A DNA stretch of 64,000 nucleotides from Lachnoclostridium edouardi (GCF_900240245.1 NZ_OESQ01000001.1:3250679-3314678); one strand, 5' to 3'. Shown: positions 26,392 to 35,308, numbered from the stretch's first letter. Numbers and translations: made by a program. Notes: generated by a model from the letters alone, not told the origin.

Positions 26392-26592
26392 TCAGTCCTC
26401 CTCTTCAAATAAAAATATTTCTTCAATGGTAGTGTGAAAATATTTGGCAATTTTATGAGCCAGCATTAGAGAGGCATTATACTTTCCGTTTTCTAAGGAT
26501 ATAATGGTCTGTCTTGTAACGCCTACTGCCTCCGCCAAATCTTCCTGCCGGATTCTTCCGGCTTTTCTTAATTCTTGAATCCGATTTTTCAT
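26392..26592 (-). CDS. Small XRE-family helix-turn-helix regulator
   Basis: 66-residue DNA-binding protein made of a single HTH_3 domain (KNRIQELRKAGRIRQEDLAEAVGVTRQTIISLENGKYNASLMLAHKIAKYF), written here only to position it. Such YozG/YvaO-size regulators usually repress their own operon. A matching inverted repeat lies in its promoter region. Cotranscribed with the downstream membrane protein. Confidence 0.9.
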   Translation of the reverse strand: MKNRIQELRKAGRIRQEDLAEAVGVTRQTIISLENGKYNASLMLAHKIAKYFHTTIEEIFLFEEED

Positions 26593-26610
26593 AGGAACCT
26601 CAGCTTCTTA

Positions 26611-26630
26611 ATGTAACGTTTACTTTACAT
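26611..26630. promoter_or_regulatory. Candidate XRE operator
   Basis: Inverted repeat ATGTAA-N8-TTACAT just downstream of the XRE -10 box, with further TTTACATT-type half-sites around 26648-26656 inside the promoter. Position fits autorepression. Confidence 0.5.
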
Positions 26631-26634
26631 ATAA

Positions 26635-26663
26635 AGTATAGTTTCCTTTACATTAAATGTCAA
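26635..26663 (-). promoter_or_regulatory. Promoter of the XRE operon
   Basis: On the minus strand TTGACA (26658-26663) and TATACT (26635-26640) with a 17-bp spacer. Confidence 0.8.
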
Positions 26664-26939
26664 GCTAATTTTATATTGATATTAAAATGTTCTTATAAAA
26701 TAAATAGGGGCAAAGGGATAAAATCATATTTGTCAGATATTTTTGAAAAAAACAATAAAAAACATAATAAAGTGCGAATATTATAAGTATTAACCAGGAG
26801 AAACCTTGCATATTAGAAAAATGCATGATAAAATAGCAATATGTGAGTGCTCTTTTACACATTTTTCACAGTTAAAAGGGCTACAAAAGCGTTTATATGG
26901 TAGGACCGCAATGAGGGAAAGGTTATATGATACATACGA
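26664..26939. other. AT-rich gap at the chromosome-ICE boundary
   Basis: No gene is seen. The sequence changes from AT-rich to ICE coding sequence at about 26931. No direct repeat, integrase gene or tRNA marks an attachment site. Confidence 0.5.
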
Positions 26940-27515
26940 ATGTTGCTAAGACTGGCACTTGCGGAGTGGTTTGTGGCAAACTGTGTCACGATTATGAAGG
27001 CATTTTTTACAACCATAGGAAACCTTGTAAATGCCCTTACAGCAGGAACAACCACCACACTAACCATTAACAGTACACAGGCAGATATTATTAAGAATCT
27101 CGGATTTGGAGAGAGTCTGATCATGCTGATTTTGGCAGCTCTCTTATCCGTAATCATCATTATCTGTGGTTTCTTTATGATTTACAATGTGTACTTTAGA
27201 TTCTTAAAGCTCCTTGTTATCGTTCCGATGGGAGCTATTGCATTTTCAACAATGGGCGGAAACAGAACCGTGAGCCATACAGTTGTAACCTATTGTAAAT
27301 ATTTCTTATCCGTATGCTTTGAAGCGGTCACAATGGATCTGGCGATTGTGGTGTGTAACGCCTTTATCAATGCAGGCTTACCGTCCTTTACAGGCAACTA
27401 TGCGGATTGGGCACAGACACTCATTTATCTGTGTGAAATGACATTTACGATTGCACTTACTGTGGGAAGTGTCAAAGGGGCTCAGTCATTGACAAGTAAG
27501 GCACTTGGATTGTAG
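26940..27515 (+). pseudogene. VirB6/TrbL-like conjugation channel protein, N-terminally truncated
   Basis: 191 residues remain with about four membrane helices (SLIMLILAALLSVIIIICGFF, FLKLLVIVPMGAIAF and two later). They correspond to the C-terminal half of the VirB6/TrbL proteins of Clostridial ICEs, which are normally near 280-300 aa. In-frame codons upstream run only four residues before a TGA at 26928, and the 276 bp before that have no ICE-like coding. The next gene starts 11 bp downstream as in intact elements. Probably non-functional. Confidence 0.75.
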
Positions 27516-27526
27516 GAGGTAGCAGA

Positions 27527-28618
27527 ATGGAAATCAGACCATTAACAGAAGCAGAAAGACAATACACCTATACGCAGAGTATGCAATTACTTGGACAGAC
27601 CGGGTGTATCGGTCATTTGAGAGGCGATTTTGACAGATCAGGAAATGGCTTTTTTACGTCATGGAATGACCATAGAAAAGAGTATAAGACGGCGGAGTTT
27701 AAGAAAGAACTTGATGATGTTAGCAATGCCCTTCGTTCTGACGAATACGGACTTTTGCAGAATTGTTCCGGTATGTGGAAATTTGCAGGGAAGTATCCGG
27801 AAAGTTCCTTTGAGGGGAACTACTGCACGGAATATGGATTTCGTGCAGATTCGGGTAATCATTCATTTCTGATACGATGCAATCCTACATTGGGAGATTA
27901 TAACTTTTACTGTTACTGCTATGTGACGAAGTGGCTGGATCAGCACCTTCACAATGCCGAAAAGGGTATCCGTTTCATTGATGAGCATTACAATGAGCTT
28001 TTCCGTATTGCAGATGGGGAAAAGATTATCATTACGGATTCACAGGGCAAAACAGAGGAGCGTACTTGCAGATATATTGATGAGTACCACACGGAAGTAG
28101 GCAGTCAGCTTTATCATATCTGCCAGTTTGCAGAACTGATGAAGGGCATGGGTTCAACTTATAAAGCAAAGGAGAGTAAAGAGCAGATGCGCAAAGAAGA
28201 AATGGAAAAAGATACGGAGCAGAAGAATTGTCTGATATACCATTCGGAATATACAGGAGAAAATGAGGTCGAACTTGATATTCAGATTTATCCGAATGGA
28301 TGTATCTTTATCGGTTTAATTACCAATGAGGATGGGTATCCCGAACCCTTTGGGGATGTAACTGTCAATATAGATGCTCCAGCACCGAATTATTGTGGAT
28401 ATTTGGATACAAATAACCTTTCCAATGTAGAGAATTTCATTCGTGACAATGATTTAGGTGAGTTTACGGGACTTACAGGCAGAAGCGGATATTGTGAATA
28501 TCCTCTTTATCTGTTCAATGTGGATAAGCTTCGTGAACTGTGTCCGGAACAGATGGCAGCCTATGAGCATAGCATCGGTGTCACAGGCAAAGAGCAGGAA
28601 AAAGAAAAAAGCAGATAG
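27527..28618 (+). CDS. ICE accessory protein of two conserved domains
   Basis: 363-residue soluble protein common in Tn1549-like elements. The N-terminal domain (about 1-180) starts MEIRPLTEAERQYTYTQSMQ and is Tyr/Cys rich (GDYNFYCYCYVTKWLD). A charged linker (about 205-225) follows. The C-terminal domain (about 228-350: YPNGCIFIGLITNEDGYPEPFGD, NDLGEFTGLTGRSGYCEYPLY) looks like DUF4313. In other ICEs these parts can be separate genes. Molecular function is not known. Confidence 0.7.
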   Translation: MEIRPLTEAERQYTYTQSMQLLGQTGCIGHLRGDFDRSGNGFFTSWNDHRKEYKTAEFKKELDDVSNALRSDEYGLLQNCSGMWKFAGKYPESSFEGNYCTEYGFRADSGNHSFLIRCNPTLGDYNFYCYCYVTKWLDQHLHNAEKGIRFIDEHYNELFRIADGEKIIITDSQGKTEERTCRYIDEYHTEVGSQLYHICQFAELMKGMGSTYKAKESKEQMRKEEMEKDTEQKNCLIYHSEYTGENEVELDIQIYPNGCIFIGLITNEDGYPEPFGDVTVNIDAPAPNYCGYLDTNNLSNVENFIRDNDLGEFTGLTGRSGYCEYPLYLFNVDKLRELCPEQMAAYEHSIGVTGKEQEKEKSR

Positions 28619-28620
28619 GA

Positions 28621-29100
28621 ATGAGAAATTTGGTAATTGAGATTAACAAGGACATTGACCGTTACAAGGAGTCTGTTGTTATGGGACTTACAGCAAAGCA
28701 GCTTATTTTTTCCATAGCTTCGGTAGTTGCAGGCGGTGGCATTGTCCTTCTTTTGTACCCTTATATTGGATTGACACCGAGTGTGTATGTGGCAATTCCG
28801 GTGGTAACACCGATTGCACTTGGAGGGTTCTATTCTTTTAACGGTATGAGCTTTTATGAGGTTATGGGAAGAAAGATTCGTATGATGTTTGCAAACCACC
28901 CGCTGACTTATGTTTCCACAGAGGGGGAAACAGTCATAAAAGAGTGCCAGCAGGCAGAAATGCTAAAGAGCAAAACGAATAAAAAGAAAAAGGGGAAGGA
29001 AGCCACGAAAACAAAAGGAAATCAGGAGGAGTTTGAGGCTATGAAGAAGAAAACGAAGAATATGTTAATCGGTGTGGTTATTTACAAGGCAAGACAGTAG
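28621..29100 (+). CDS. PrgI family conjugation protein
   Basis: 159-residue protein with two membrane helices (about 27-47 and 52-72: IFSIASVVAGGGIVLLLYPYIG, VYVAIPVVTPIALGGFY) and a Lys-rich C-terminal tail. It matches the PrgI/VirB3-like subunit encoded immediately before VirB4 in Gram-positive type IV secretion. It starts 2 bp after the preceding stop. Confidence 0.85.
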   Translation: MRNLVIEINKDIDRYKESVVMGLTAKQLIFSIASVVAGGGIVLLLYPYIGLTPSVYVAIPVVTPIALGGFYSFNGMSFYEVMGRKIRMMFANHPLTYVSTEGETVIKECQQAEMLKSKTNKKKKGKEATKTKGNQEEFEAMKKKTKNMLIGVVIYKARQ

Positions 29101-29189
29101 GTAACAAAGTAGCAGGAAATAAGAATATACCAATCTTTCACGGTTGGGCAATTCTGGTTTAAGCGGCCGGGATTGTCCGGCTGCGGAAA

Positions 29190-31580
29190 GTGAGGTCAAA
29201 TTTGGGTTTATTTACAGACGGATTTAAGGAGCTGAAAAAAGCAAGTGAACCTTTGTATAAAGCACCTAAATCCATACAGGAAACGATTGAGATTATGAAG
29301 GTGGCTGAAAACGGTATCTTTGAAGTGGCAAGAAACCGTTTCTCGAAGTGCTATCGTTTTCAGGATATAAATTATATAACCACCAATGAAGTAGAGCAGA
29401 TTGATATTTTTGAGAGATACTGTAAGTTCTTAAACTCTCTTGATGTCTGCTTTAAGATTACCATTAACAACAAAAATAAGGATATGCAAAAGGTAAGGGA
29501 ATATGTCTTTTTGCAGGAGAAAAAAGATGCCTTTAATGTTTTCCGAAGAATCTATAACAAGATTATGGAAAAGAAAATCCATGAGGGCAGACAGGGCATT
29601 GAGCAGGAGCGTTATTTAACCATTACCATTGAGCGAAAGAACTTTGAGGAGGCAAAGGCACAGTTTGCAACCATTGAGGCAACGCTCCATAAGGAATTTA
29701 ATGAGCTGGGAGCAGAGATTGTGTCACTTTCCGGCAATGAGCGTATCAAGGTACTTCATGACTTCTACCATTTAGGAGAGGAGGGTAGCTTTGACTTTGA
29801 TATAAAGGAAGCACGAAAGGTTGGGGCAGACTTCCGTAATGATTTGTGCAATAAGATGATGCAGTTTTATCCTGACTATTTTAAGGATGATAACAAATAT
29901 TGCAGGGCATTGTTTATTAAGAAATATCCGTCCAGCTTGTCTGACCGATTCTTAAATGAGATTACTTCCCTTCCGGTACACTCCATTACAAGTATTGATG
30001 TAGTGCCGATTCCAAAGGATATGACAACCAAAATTCTTCAGAAGAAATATCTTGGTATTGAGTCGGATATTATCAAGCAGCAGAGGGTAAGAAACAAGAA
30101 CAACGATTTTTCTTCGGAAATCTCCTATAACAAGAGGATTGAGAAAAAGGAAATCGAGGAGATCATGGACGATGTGCGTGAGAATGACCAGTGCCTTTAC
30201 TATGTGGCGGTAACGATTATTCTTATGGCAGATTCCAAAGAAGAATTAGAGAGTATGACAGAGACTGTGGAAACAATCGGTAAGAGAAATTCCGTAACCA
30301 TTGAGGAGCATTACCTCAAACAGAGAGAGGCATTAAACACAGCACTCCCTATCGGCGTAAGACAGGTGGAAACCATGCGTACTATGCTGACACAGAGCCT
30401 TGCTGTTTTGATGCCTTTTAATGTGCAGGAACTTAATGACGGAACCGGCTGTTATTACGGTATCAATCAGGTATCGAAGAATATCAACATCGGCAATCGT
30501 AAGAAGCTGATTAACGGTAACGGGTTTGTATTTGGTGTTCCGGGTAGTGGAAAATCCTTCTTCTGTAAAATGGAAATGGGAAATGTCTTTCTTGGTACAG
30601 ATGATGAAATCATCATTATCGATCCAATGAATGAATATTTTGACATTGCCCATACCTATGGCGGAACAGTAGTAAATATGTCAACCTATATGGACAACTA
30701 TGTGAACCCTCTTGATATGGATGTCTGGAGTCTTGACTTAAACGACAGTAAAGGCATGATTCGTGAAAAGGGTGAGTTTATGCTCGGTCTTTGTGAGCAA
30801 TGTATGGGTGAGAGTCTTAATTCCCGTCAGAAGTCTATCATTGACCGTTGTATCAGAAAGCTGTATATTGAGATTGCACGAAGCAGGGAGAAATATGTAC
30901 CTGTGATGTCAGACTTCTATGATATTTTGATGAACCAGCCGGAGGAGGAAGCAAAAGACATTGCACTTTCCTTAGAGCTTTTTGTCAATGGTTCCCTTAA
31001 CATCTTCAATCATCAGACGAATGTGGATGTGGATAACCGTTTTACGGTCTATGGTATCCGTGACTTGGGTACGGAGCTTAGTCCTATCACAATGCTTGTA
31101 ATGATGGAGAGTATTCAGAACCGTATCATTGCAAACGGTAAGAGAGGTGTCGCAACATGGCTCTATATTGACGAGTTCCATGTGCTTCTTAATTCGGAAT
31201 ACTCTGCAAAATATTTGCAGCAGCTCTGGAAAAAAGTGCGTAAGCAAGGGGGATTATGCACAGGAATCACTCAGAATGTCGTCGATCTTTTGCAGAACTA
31301 TACAGCGACAACCATGCTTGCCAATTCTGAGTTTTTAGCTCTCTTAAAGCAGGCAAACACAGACAGCTCCAAAATGGCAGAGGTTATCGGCGTATCAGAG
31401 GCACAGTTACGCTTTGTAACCAATACCCAGAGTGGTATGGGACTTATGAAGTGTGGCAATGTGGTAAATCCTTTTGACAATACCATTGAAAAGGGAACGG
31501 ATTTATATAATCTGTACAACACGAACCTGCATGAAAAAATTGCCTTAGAAAAAAGCAAAAATGTCGTTGACAATGAATAA
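29190..31580 (+). CDS. VirB4-family conjugation ATPase
   Basis: 796-residue type IV secretion ATPase (TraE/TcpF/VirB4 family). The N-terminal domain (about 30-400) covers YITTNEVEQIDIFERYCKF and KNMxxR-like segments. The ATPase core has Walker A GVPGSGKS (about 450), IIIIDPMNEY, Walker B TWLYIDEFHVLL (about 655) and a GLCTGITQNV sensor segment. A GTG start at 29190 is the first in-frame start; an intact relative may have an extra N-terminal segment, since the frame stays open in part of the 89-bp gap before it. It powers assembly and substrate transfer. Confidence 0.92.
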   Translation: MRSNLGLFTDGFKELKKASEPLYKAPKSIQETIEIMKVAENGIFEVARNRFSKCYRFQDINYITTNEVEQIDIFERYCKFLNSLDVCFKITINNKNKDMQKVREYVFLQEKKDAFNVFRRIYNKIMEKKIHEGRQGIEQERYLTITIERKNFEEAKAQFATIEATLHKEFNELGAEIVSLSGNERIKVLHDFYHLGEEGSFDFDIKEARKVGADFRNDLCNKMMQFYPDYFKDDNKYCRALFIKKYPSSLSDRFLNEITSLPVHSITSIDVVPIPKDMTTKILQKKYLGIESDIIKQQRVRNKNNDFSSEISYNKRIEKKEIEEIMDDVRENDQCLYYVAVTIILMADSKEELESMTETVETIGKRNSVTIEEHYLKQREALNTALPIGVRQVETMRTMLTQSLAVLMPFNVQELNDGTGCYYGINQVSKNINIGNRKKLINGNGFVFGVPGSGKSFFCKMEMGNVFLGTDDEIIIIDPMNEYFDIAHTYGGTVVNMSTYMDNYVNPLDMDVWSLDLNDSKGMIREKGEFMLGLCEQCMGESLNSRQKSIIDRCIRKLYIEIARSREKYVPVMSDFYDILMNQPEEEAKDIALSLELFVNGSLNIFNHQTNVDVDNRFTVYGIRDLGTELSPITMLVMMESIQNRIIANGKRGVATWLYIDEFHVLLNSEYSAKYLQQLWKKVRKQGGLCTGITQNVVDLLQNYTATTMLANSEFLALLKQANTDSSKMAEVIGVSEAQLRFVTNTQSGMGLMKCGNVVNPFDNTIEKGTDLYNLYNTNLHEKIALEKSKNVVDNE

Positions 31581-31669
31581 TTTTGAGGTAATATTGTAGG
31601 AGATAAAAAATAGAACCTTGTGCCTGATATGCGTATAAACCGTATAAAATCCGGCGTATCAGCATATGA

Positions 31670-31825
31670 TTAAAATGTCCTACCTATAAGGTATTTGCTG
31701 TAATATCAAAGCATTATACAGACGATAAATATTCACACATTGCGAAACTTGATAAGAGTATTGATTTGAAAGAGTGTCAGTTTGCGGAAGAAATTGAAAA
31801 TCTGATAGAAAGAGACAAGTTGTAG
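31670..31825 (+). pseudogene. Short ICE gene remnant
   Basis: 51 in-frame codons without an ATG start encode a hydrophilic segment containing VFAVISKHYTDDKYSHIAK and ending IENLIERDKL, one base before the next gene. It looks like the C-terminal part of a small ICE protein whose start was lost. The 31581-31669 part of the gap contains nothing else recognisable. Confidence 0.4.
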
Positions 31826-31826
31826 T

Positions 31827-32162
31827 ATGTCAGGGAAGAATCACCAAATGGTTGATGGCAGACTGCTCCAGATGGATAAGAAGTTTTCGGCATTAAAGGA
31901 AAGACAGAAAACAAAGATTGCAGAATGGTTTTATGAAGCATATCGTAAGAGCTACTTAGAATCCGGTAAGATACCGGGTAAGAAAGAGGAAGCAGAGATT
32001 ATGTCTTATGTTTTTGACAAGGTGGAAGAAGCACAGATATGGATTCCAGCAGGAGAGCTTTATGACTATTACCATAGGAGAAAAAACAAACTTTTGAAGC
32101 GTTTGGAAAAGGAAATTAACAGAGAAGAAAAACAAAATGAAGGTAGCAATGACAGCATCTAA
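31827..32162 (+). CDS. Conserved small ICE protein
   Basis: 111-residue hydrophilic protein. The MVDGRLLQMDKKFSALKERQKTKIAEWFYEAY and EEAQIWIPAGELYDYYHRRKNKLLKR segments recur in Tn1549-like elements next to virB4. It has no membrane helix or catalytic motif. Its function is unknown; position suggests a conjugation accessory role. Confidence 0.6.
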   Translation: MSGKNHQMVDGRLLQMDKKFSALKERQKTKIAEWFYEAYRKSYLESGKIPGKKEEAEIMSYVFDKVEEAQIWIPAGELYDYYHRRKNKLLKRLEKEINREEKQNEGSNDSI

Positions 32163-32217
32163 GCCAATGGTTTAGGTGCTATTTTTTTGCTCTTTTTTAG
32201 GAGGCAGGTGAGAGAAG

Positions 32218-32859
32218 TTGAATATTAAAAAGGTGGATGACAAGCCTATGGTCATTCATACCAAAGAGAAGACAAAGCTGCACGTAAAACAGAAGCCGGA
32301 GGCAAAAATAAAGGGCAGAAATGTCCTTGTGGTGGAAAAAGGTCCTAAGATAGCTGGTGCTGACAGGGATCATAAGGCAGACAGTAAAAAGACAGCTATG
32401 AAGGGTAAGCCTGATGCAAAGGAAGAAATCAGAAATTCCATGCAAAAGGAAAACGGTGTGTATGCCCGTATGCAGAAATCAAAGCAGGATAGCAAAAAGG
32501 CTGTCGGTAAGAAAAACAGTACAGCCAGCACCGTAGCCTCTGTGGGAGCAATGACAGTCTTAGACCAGATGGACGGTGGCAACGAAGTGTATGAATCCTA
32601 TATGGTGGCAAAGACATTATCAGCTCCAGTTGAAAGTGCCACAGATGCAGGCAGAAGGTTATACCGTTCACAGGCAGCCAAAGCTCAGGCGAAGAAGATT
32701 AAAAAGGTGCAGTCAGGGAAGAAAATCGGTAGGAAAACTGCAAAGAACACAGCTAAATATACAGCGAAAAAAGCGGCTAAGGAAACTGCGAAAGAGACCG
32801 CGAAAACTGTTGCAAAGGAAGGTGCAAAAGTAACTGCAAAAGTAGTTTTAAGGTCGTAG
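32218..32859 (+). pseudogene. N-terminal part of ICE cell-wall hydrolase-type protein
   Basis: 213 residues, very Lys/Ala rich. The start MNIKKVDDKPMVIHTKEK and the RNSMQKENGVYARMQKSKQ segment match the N-terminal domain of large ICE proteins that carry a NlpC/P60 peptidase after a membrane segment. Here the reading frame ends just after a low-complexity KETAKTVAKEGAKVTAK stretch and the peptidase is missing. The trpB promoter begins 12 bp later, so the gene seems cut at the junction with the nitrogen island. TTG start with AGGAGG upstream. Confidence 0.6.
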
Positions 32860-32871
32860 GGCAGAAAACAG

Positions 32872-32899
32872 TTGACAAATGCTATCTTAAGAGTATAAT
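32872..32899 (+). promoter_or_regulatory. Promoter of trpB leader
   Basis: TTGACA (32872-32877) and perfect TATAAT (32894-32899) with 16 bp between them, directly before the T-box. Confidence 0.85.
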
Positions 32900-32904
32900 A
32901 AAGA

Positions 32905-33245
32905 ACAAATTTAATAATTCAAACCGTTGAGGCGGAGATAACGGCAATGATGCCTATACAGAGAACCCGTGTTGCTGAGAGTCGGGTAAGAAACAAGTTG
33001 TCAAATGGACCGCTGAGGGCGCAGTCAAAAGTGATGTTTGTGCTTACGCAAATTATTCACCTAGTATTCTGCGACGTTGTAGGCAGACGTAACTTGCCGG
33101 GGATATGTTGGTATCCTGCTAAGAGCACAGTGCTCTTACGATTGCAGTGAATTCAAGGTGGCACCGCGGATAATGCGACACTTTTATTTGTGTTTCTATT
33201 CGTCCTTGATGGAAATGTATATTTCTGTCAGGGGCGTTTTTTATT
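32905..33245 (+). promoter_or_regulatory. T-box leader, specifier UGG (tryptophan)
   Basis: The stem around the specifier loop pairs GATAAC with GTTGTC and CGG with CCG, placing AAATGGACC in the loop; TGG is at 33006-33008. The apical part has GCTGAGAG closed by ACCCG/CGGGT. The T-box core AAGGTGGCACCGCGG ends at 33169 and its UGGC fits the GCCA end expected for tRNA-Trp. The terminator is CGTCCTTGAT with GTCAGGGGCG-type pairing (33201-33236) followed by TTTTTT. It controls a Trp-rich leader peptide and trpB. Confidence 0.92.
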
Positions 33246-33294
33246 TCTTTGACAGTAAATATAATTCAAAGAATGAGGTGTAGGAGGTGCTTGT

Positions 33295-33387
33295 ATGGTT
33301 CTTACGAAGCGATGGTGGCGCCGTTGGCGTCGAAAGGAACAGAGAAAAAAGGAAATGGAAGGACTTAATAATACAGACTCAGCATGA
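33295..33387 (+). CDS. Trp-rich leader peptide upstream of trpB
   Basis: A 30-codon reading frame with an excellent ribosome site (AGGAGGT, 8 nt before ATG). It encodes MVLTKRWWRRWRRKEQ and a polar tail, so three Trp codons at positions 7, 8 and 11 in a basic context. It lies after the T-box terminator, and its stop is 20 nt before the trpB ATG, almost touching the trpB ribosome site. This layout recalls the Bacillus rtpA system, where a T-box and a Trp-codon leader peptide jointly regulate. I infer a second, translational check of tRNA-Trp charging. Confidence 0.7.
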   Translation: MVLTKRWWRRWRRKEQRKKEMEGLNNTDSA

Positions 33388-33407
33388 ACTGAATGGAGGA
33401 ACGAATT

Positions 33408-34628
33408 ATGATTTATAACAATATTGACTTTGATACCTATTTTAAAAATTATCCTACAAAGGACGGATTCTTCGGCAGGTATGGTGGCTCTTATATTCCA
33501 CCGGAATTGCAGGCCGCAATGGATGAAATTACTGAAGCATATAACACAATATGTAAATCCAGTAAGTTTATCAGTGAGTTGCGTCGCATCCGAAAGGAGT
33601 TTCAAGGACGTCCGACACCAATTTCTCATTTAGAGCGTTTGTCTGATAGCATTGGGAATGGTGTGCAGATCTATGTAAAACGAGAGGATTTGAACCACAC
33701 GGGAGCGCATAAACTGAATCACTGTATGGGAGAAGGTCTGCTTGCAAAATACATGGGAAAGAAAAAAGTGATTGCAGAGACAGGTGCCGGTCAGCACGGA
33801 GTTGCCCTTGCAACAGCAGCAGCGTACTTTGGGTTAGAATGCGATATTTATATGGGAGCTGTGGATATAAAAAAGCAGGCACCAAATGTGGCTCGTATGA
33901 AGATTCTTGGTGCAAATGTAATTGAAGTAACAGATGGTCTTGCGACTCTTAAGGAAGCGGTAGATGCAGCTTTTATGGCATATTGCAAAGAATATAAGGA
34001 TGCAATTTATTGTATTGGTTCGGTGGTAGGTCCCCATCCTTTTCCCATGATGGTGCGTGATTTCCAGAGTGTGGTGGGAATTGAGGCAAGAGAGCAGTTT
34101 CACGATATGACAGGTGAGCTTCCGGATGCAGTGGTTGCCTGCGTTGGAGGCGGTTCCAATGCGATGGGTATTTTCTCAGGATTTCTAAACGATCCGGTAA
34201 ATATTTATGGTGTGGAACCTCTTGGTAAAGGAACAAGTCTTGGGGAACATGCAGCCAGCATAACCTATGGAACGGAAGGAATTATGCATGGCTTTAACAG
34301 CATTATGTTAAAGGACGAGAAAGGGGAACCGGCACCTGTTTATTCGGTTGCAAGTGGTCTTGATTATCCCTCTTGCGGACCGGAACATGCATTTTTGCAT
34401 GATATTGGAAGAATTCAATATGAAACAGCAACGGACGAAGAAACCATAGACGCATTTTTCGCACTTTCCCGTATGGAAGGTATCATTCCCGCAATTGAAA
34501 GCTCTCATGCAGTGGCATATGCCATGAAGCTGGCGAAACAAATGGAAAAAGGTTCGATTTTGGTAAACTTATCCGGAAGAGGAGATAAGGACATGGATTA
34601 TATTATTGAAAAATACGGAATTCGATAG
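33408..34628 (+). CDS. trpB: Tryptophan synthase beta chain
   Basis: 406-residue PLP enzyme that joins indole and serine to make tryptophan. The PLP lysine is in HTGAHKLNH (about residue 95), the catalytic-Glu region is ETGAGQHG, the phosphate loop is GGGSNAMG and LSGRGDKD closes the fold. It is of TrpB1 type by length and motifs. The ATG at 33408 has GGAGG upstream; an earlier in-frame ATG (33393) overlaps that ribosome site. No trpA, trpE or other trp gene is near, so it may salvage external indole. Controlled by a Trp T-box and leader peptide. Confidence 0.95.
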   Translation: MIYNNIDFDTYFKNYPTKDGFFGRYGGSYIPPELQAAMDEITEAYNTICKSSKFISELRRIRKEFQGRPTPISHLERLSDSIGNGVQIYVKREDLNHTGAHKLNHCMGEGLLAKYMGKKKVIAETGAGQHGVALATAAAYFGLECDIYMGAVDIKKQAPNVARMKILGANVIEVTDGLATLKEAVDAAFMAYCKEYKDAIYCIGSVVGPHPFPMMVRDFQSVVGIEAREQFHDMTGELPDAVVACVGGGSNAMGIFSGFLNDPVNIYGVEPLGKGTSLGEHAASITYGTEGIMHGFNSIMLKDEKGEPAPVYSVASGLDYPSCGPEHAFLHDIGRIQYETATDEETIDAFFALSRMEGIIPAIESSHAVAYAMKLAKQMEKGSILVNLSGRGDKDMDYIIEKYGIR

Positions 34629-34647
34629 AGAACTTTTACAGAAATAG

Positions 34648-34690
34648 AGAGAACCTGCCGGTTGTAGCATTCAACAGGCAGGTTCTTTTA
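34648..34690. terminator. Bidirectional terminator between trpB and the ANTAR gene
   Basis: AGAACCTGCC with GGCAGGTTCT around a 17-nt loop, T-tract on one side and A-rich on the other. Confidence 0.85.
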
Positions 34691-34692
34691 AA

Positions 34693-35277
34693 TTATTTAT
34701 ATGTCTGCAAAATCCCTTCTGCAATCTCGCGTCTGGTTACGCATCTGTCCATGGCTTGTTTTTCAATGTAACGGTGTGCATCGGCTTCCGTCATATTGCA
34801 GGCTTCAATCAATGCCCATTTTGCGCGATTGACAATACGAATTTCTGCCATTTTATCCTCTAAAGATAAGGTTTTCTTTTCGAGCTTGCGCAATCTTTCT
34901 CTGATGGAGCGCATCCAGTCCAAGGAAAGATTGATAGCGGCAGCAGAGGTAGGTTTGCGTAAAGTGAGGACACCATGCTCTAATACCTTGGAATAGGTTT
35001 CATCGTAGATATCGCCCTTTACTAATATAACAACAACTGTGCTTTTATTACTACAGACATCTATAGCAAATTTTCTTCCGAAATCATCCGGAAGAGGGGT
35101 ATTTATGATAACGAGGTCATAAGCTCTTTCGCTAATTTTTTGCTGAGCAAGACTTATGCTTTTTACTATATCAACAGGAGAATAGTCCTTTGTTGGTAGT
35201 AACGCCAGTAAAGAACTGTTTAAACTTTCAGAGGCTGAAACGAGTAGCACACTGTAGATATGTTCTTTAAAAGGCAT
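34693..35277 (-). CDS. ANTAR-domain RNA-binding antiterminator with degenerate receiver
   Basis: 194-residue response-regulator-like protein. The N-terminal part (about 5-115) has the receiver fold (YSVLLVSASES, YDLVIINTPLPDDFG, VVVILVKGD, VLTLRKP), but the phospho-acceptor Asp position reads Asn (IINTPLP), so it is likely not phosphorylated. A coiled linker (about 125-145) leads to an ANTAR domain (about 145-190: VNRAKWALIEACNMTEADAH, then REIAEGIL). ANTAR proteins bind hexaloop RNA hairpins and prevent termination. It closes the glt-glnA operon, as does GlnR next to glnA/glt in Clostridium saccharobutylicum. The start at 35277 has GGAGGG at correct spacing; ATG 35283 is too close. Confidence 0.9.
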   Translation of the reverse strand: MPFKEHIYSVLLVSASESLNSSLLALLPTKDYSPVDIVKSISLAQQKISERAYDLVIINTPLPDDFGRKFAIDVCSNKSTVVVILVKGDIYDETYSKVLEHGVLTLRKPTSAAAINLSLDWMRSIRERLRKLEKKTLSLEDKMAEIRIVNRAKWALIEACNMTEADAHRYIEKQAMDRCVTRREIAEGILQTYK

Positions 35278-35308
35278 ACGCATCCCTCCTTTCGTTCATC
35301 AGTATATT

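Larger units (their letters stand above)
26930..32860 (+). mobile_element. Internal fragment of a Tn1549-like ICE (conjugation module)
   Basis: Gene order VirB6/TrbL-accessory-PrgI-VirB4-small protein-hydrolase N-terminus matches the conjugation module of Tn1549/CTn-type elements in Clostridia. The first gene lacks its N-terminal half and the last lacks its catalytic C-terminus. Coupling protein, relaxase, integrase and ends are absent from the window, so this slice cannot move by itself. Confidence 0.82.

Noticed and set aside
26664-26939. ICE attachment site (attL)
   Set aside because: No tRNA, direct repeat or integrase; the neighbouring ICE gene is internal and truncated.
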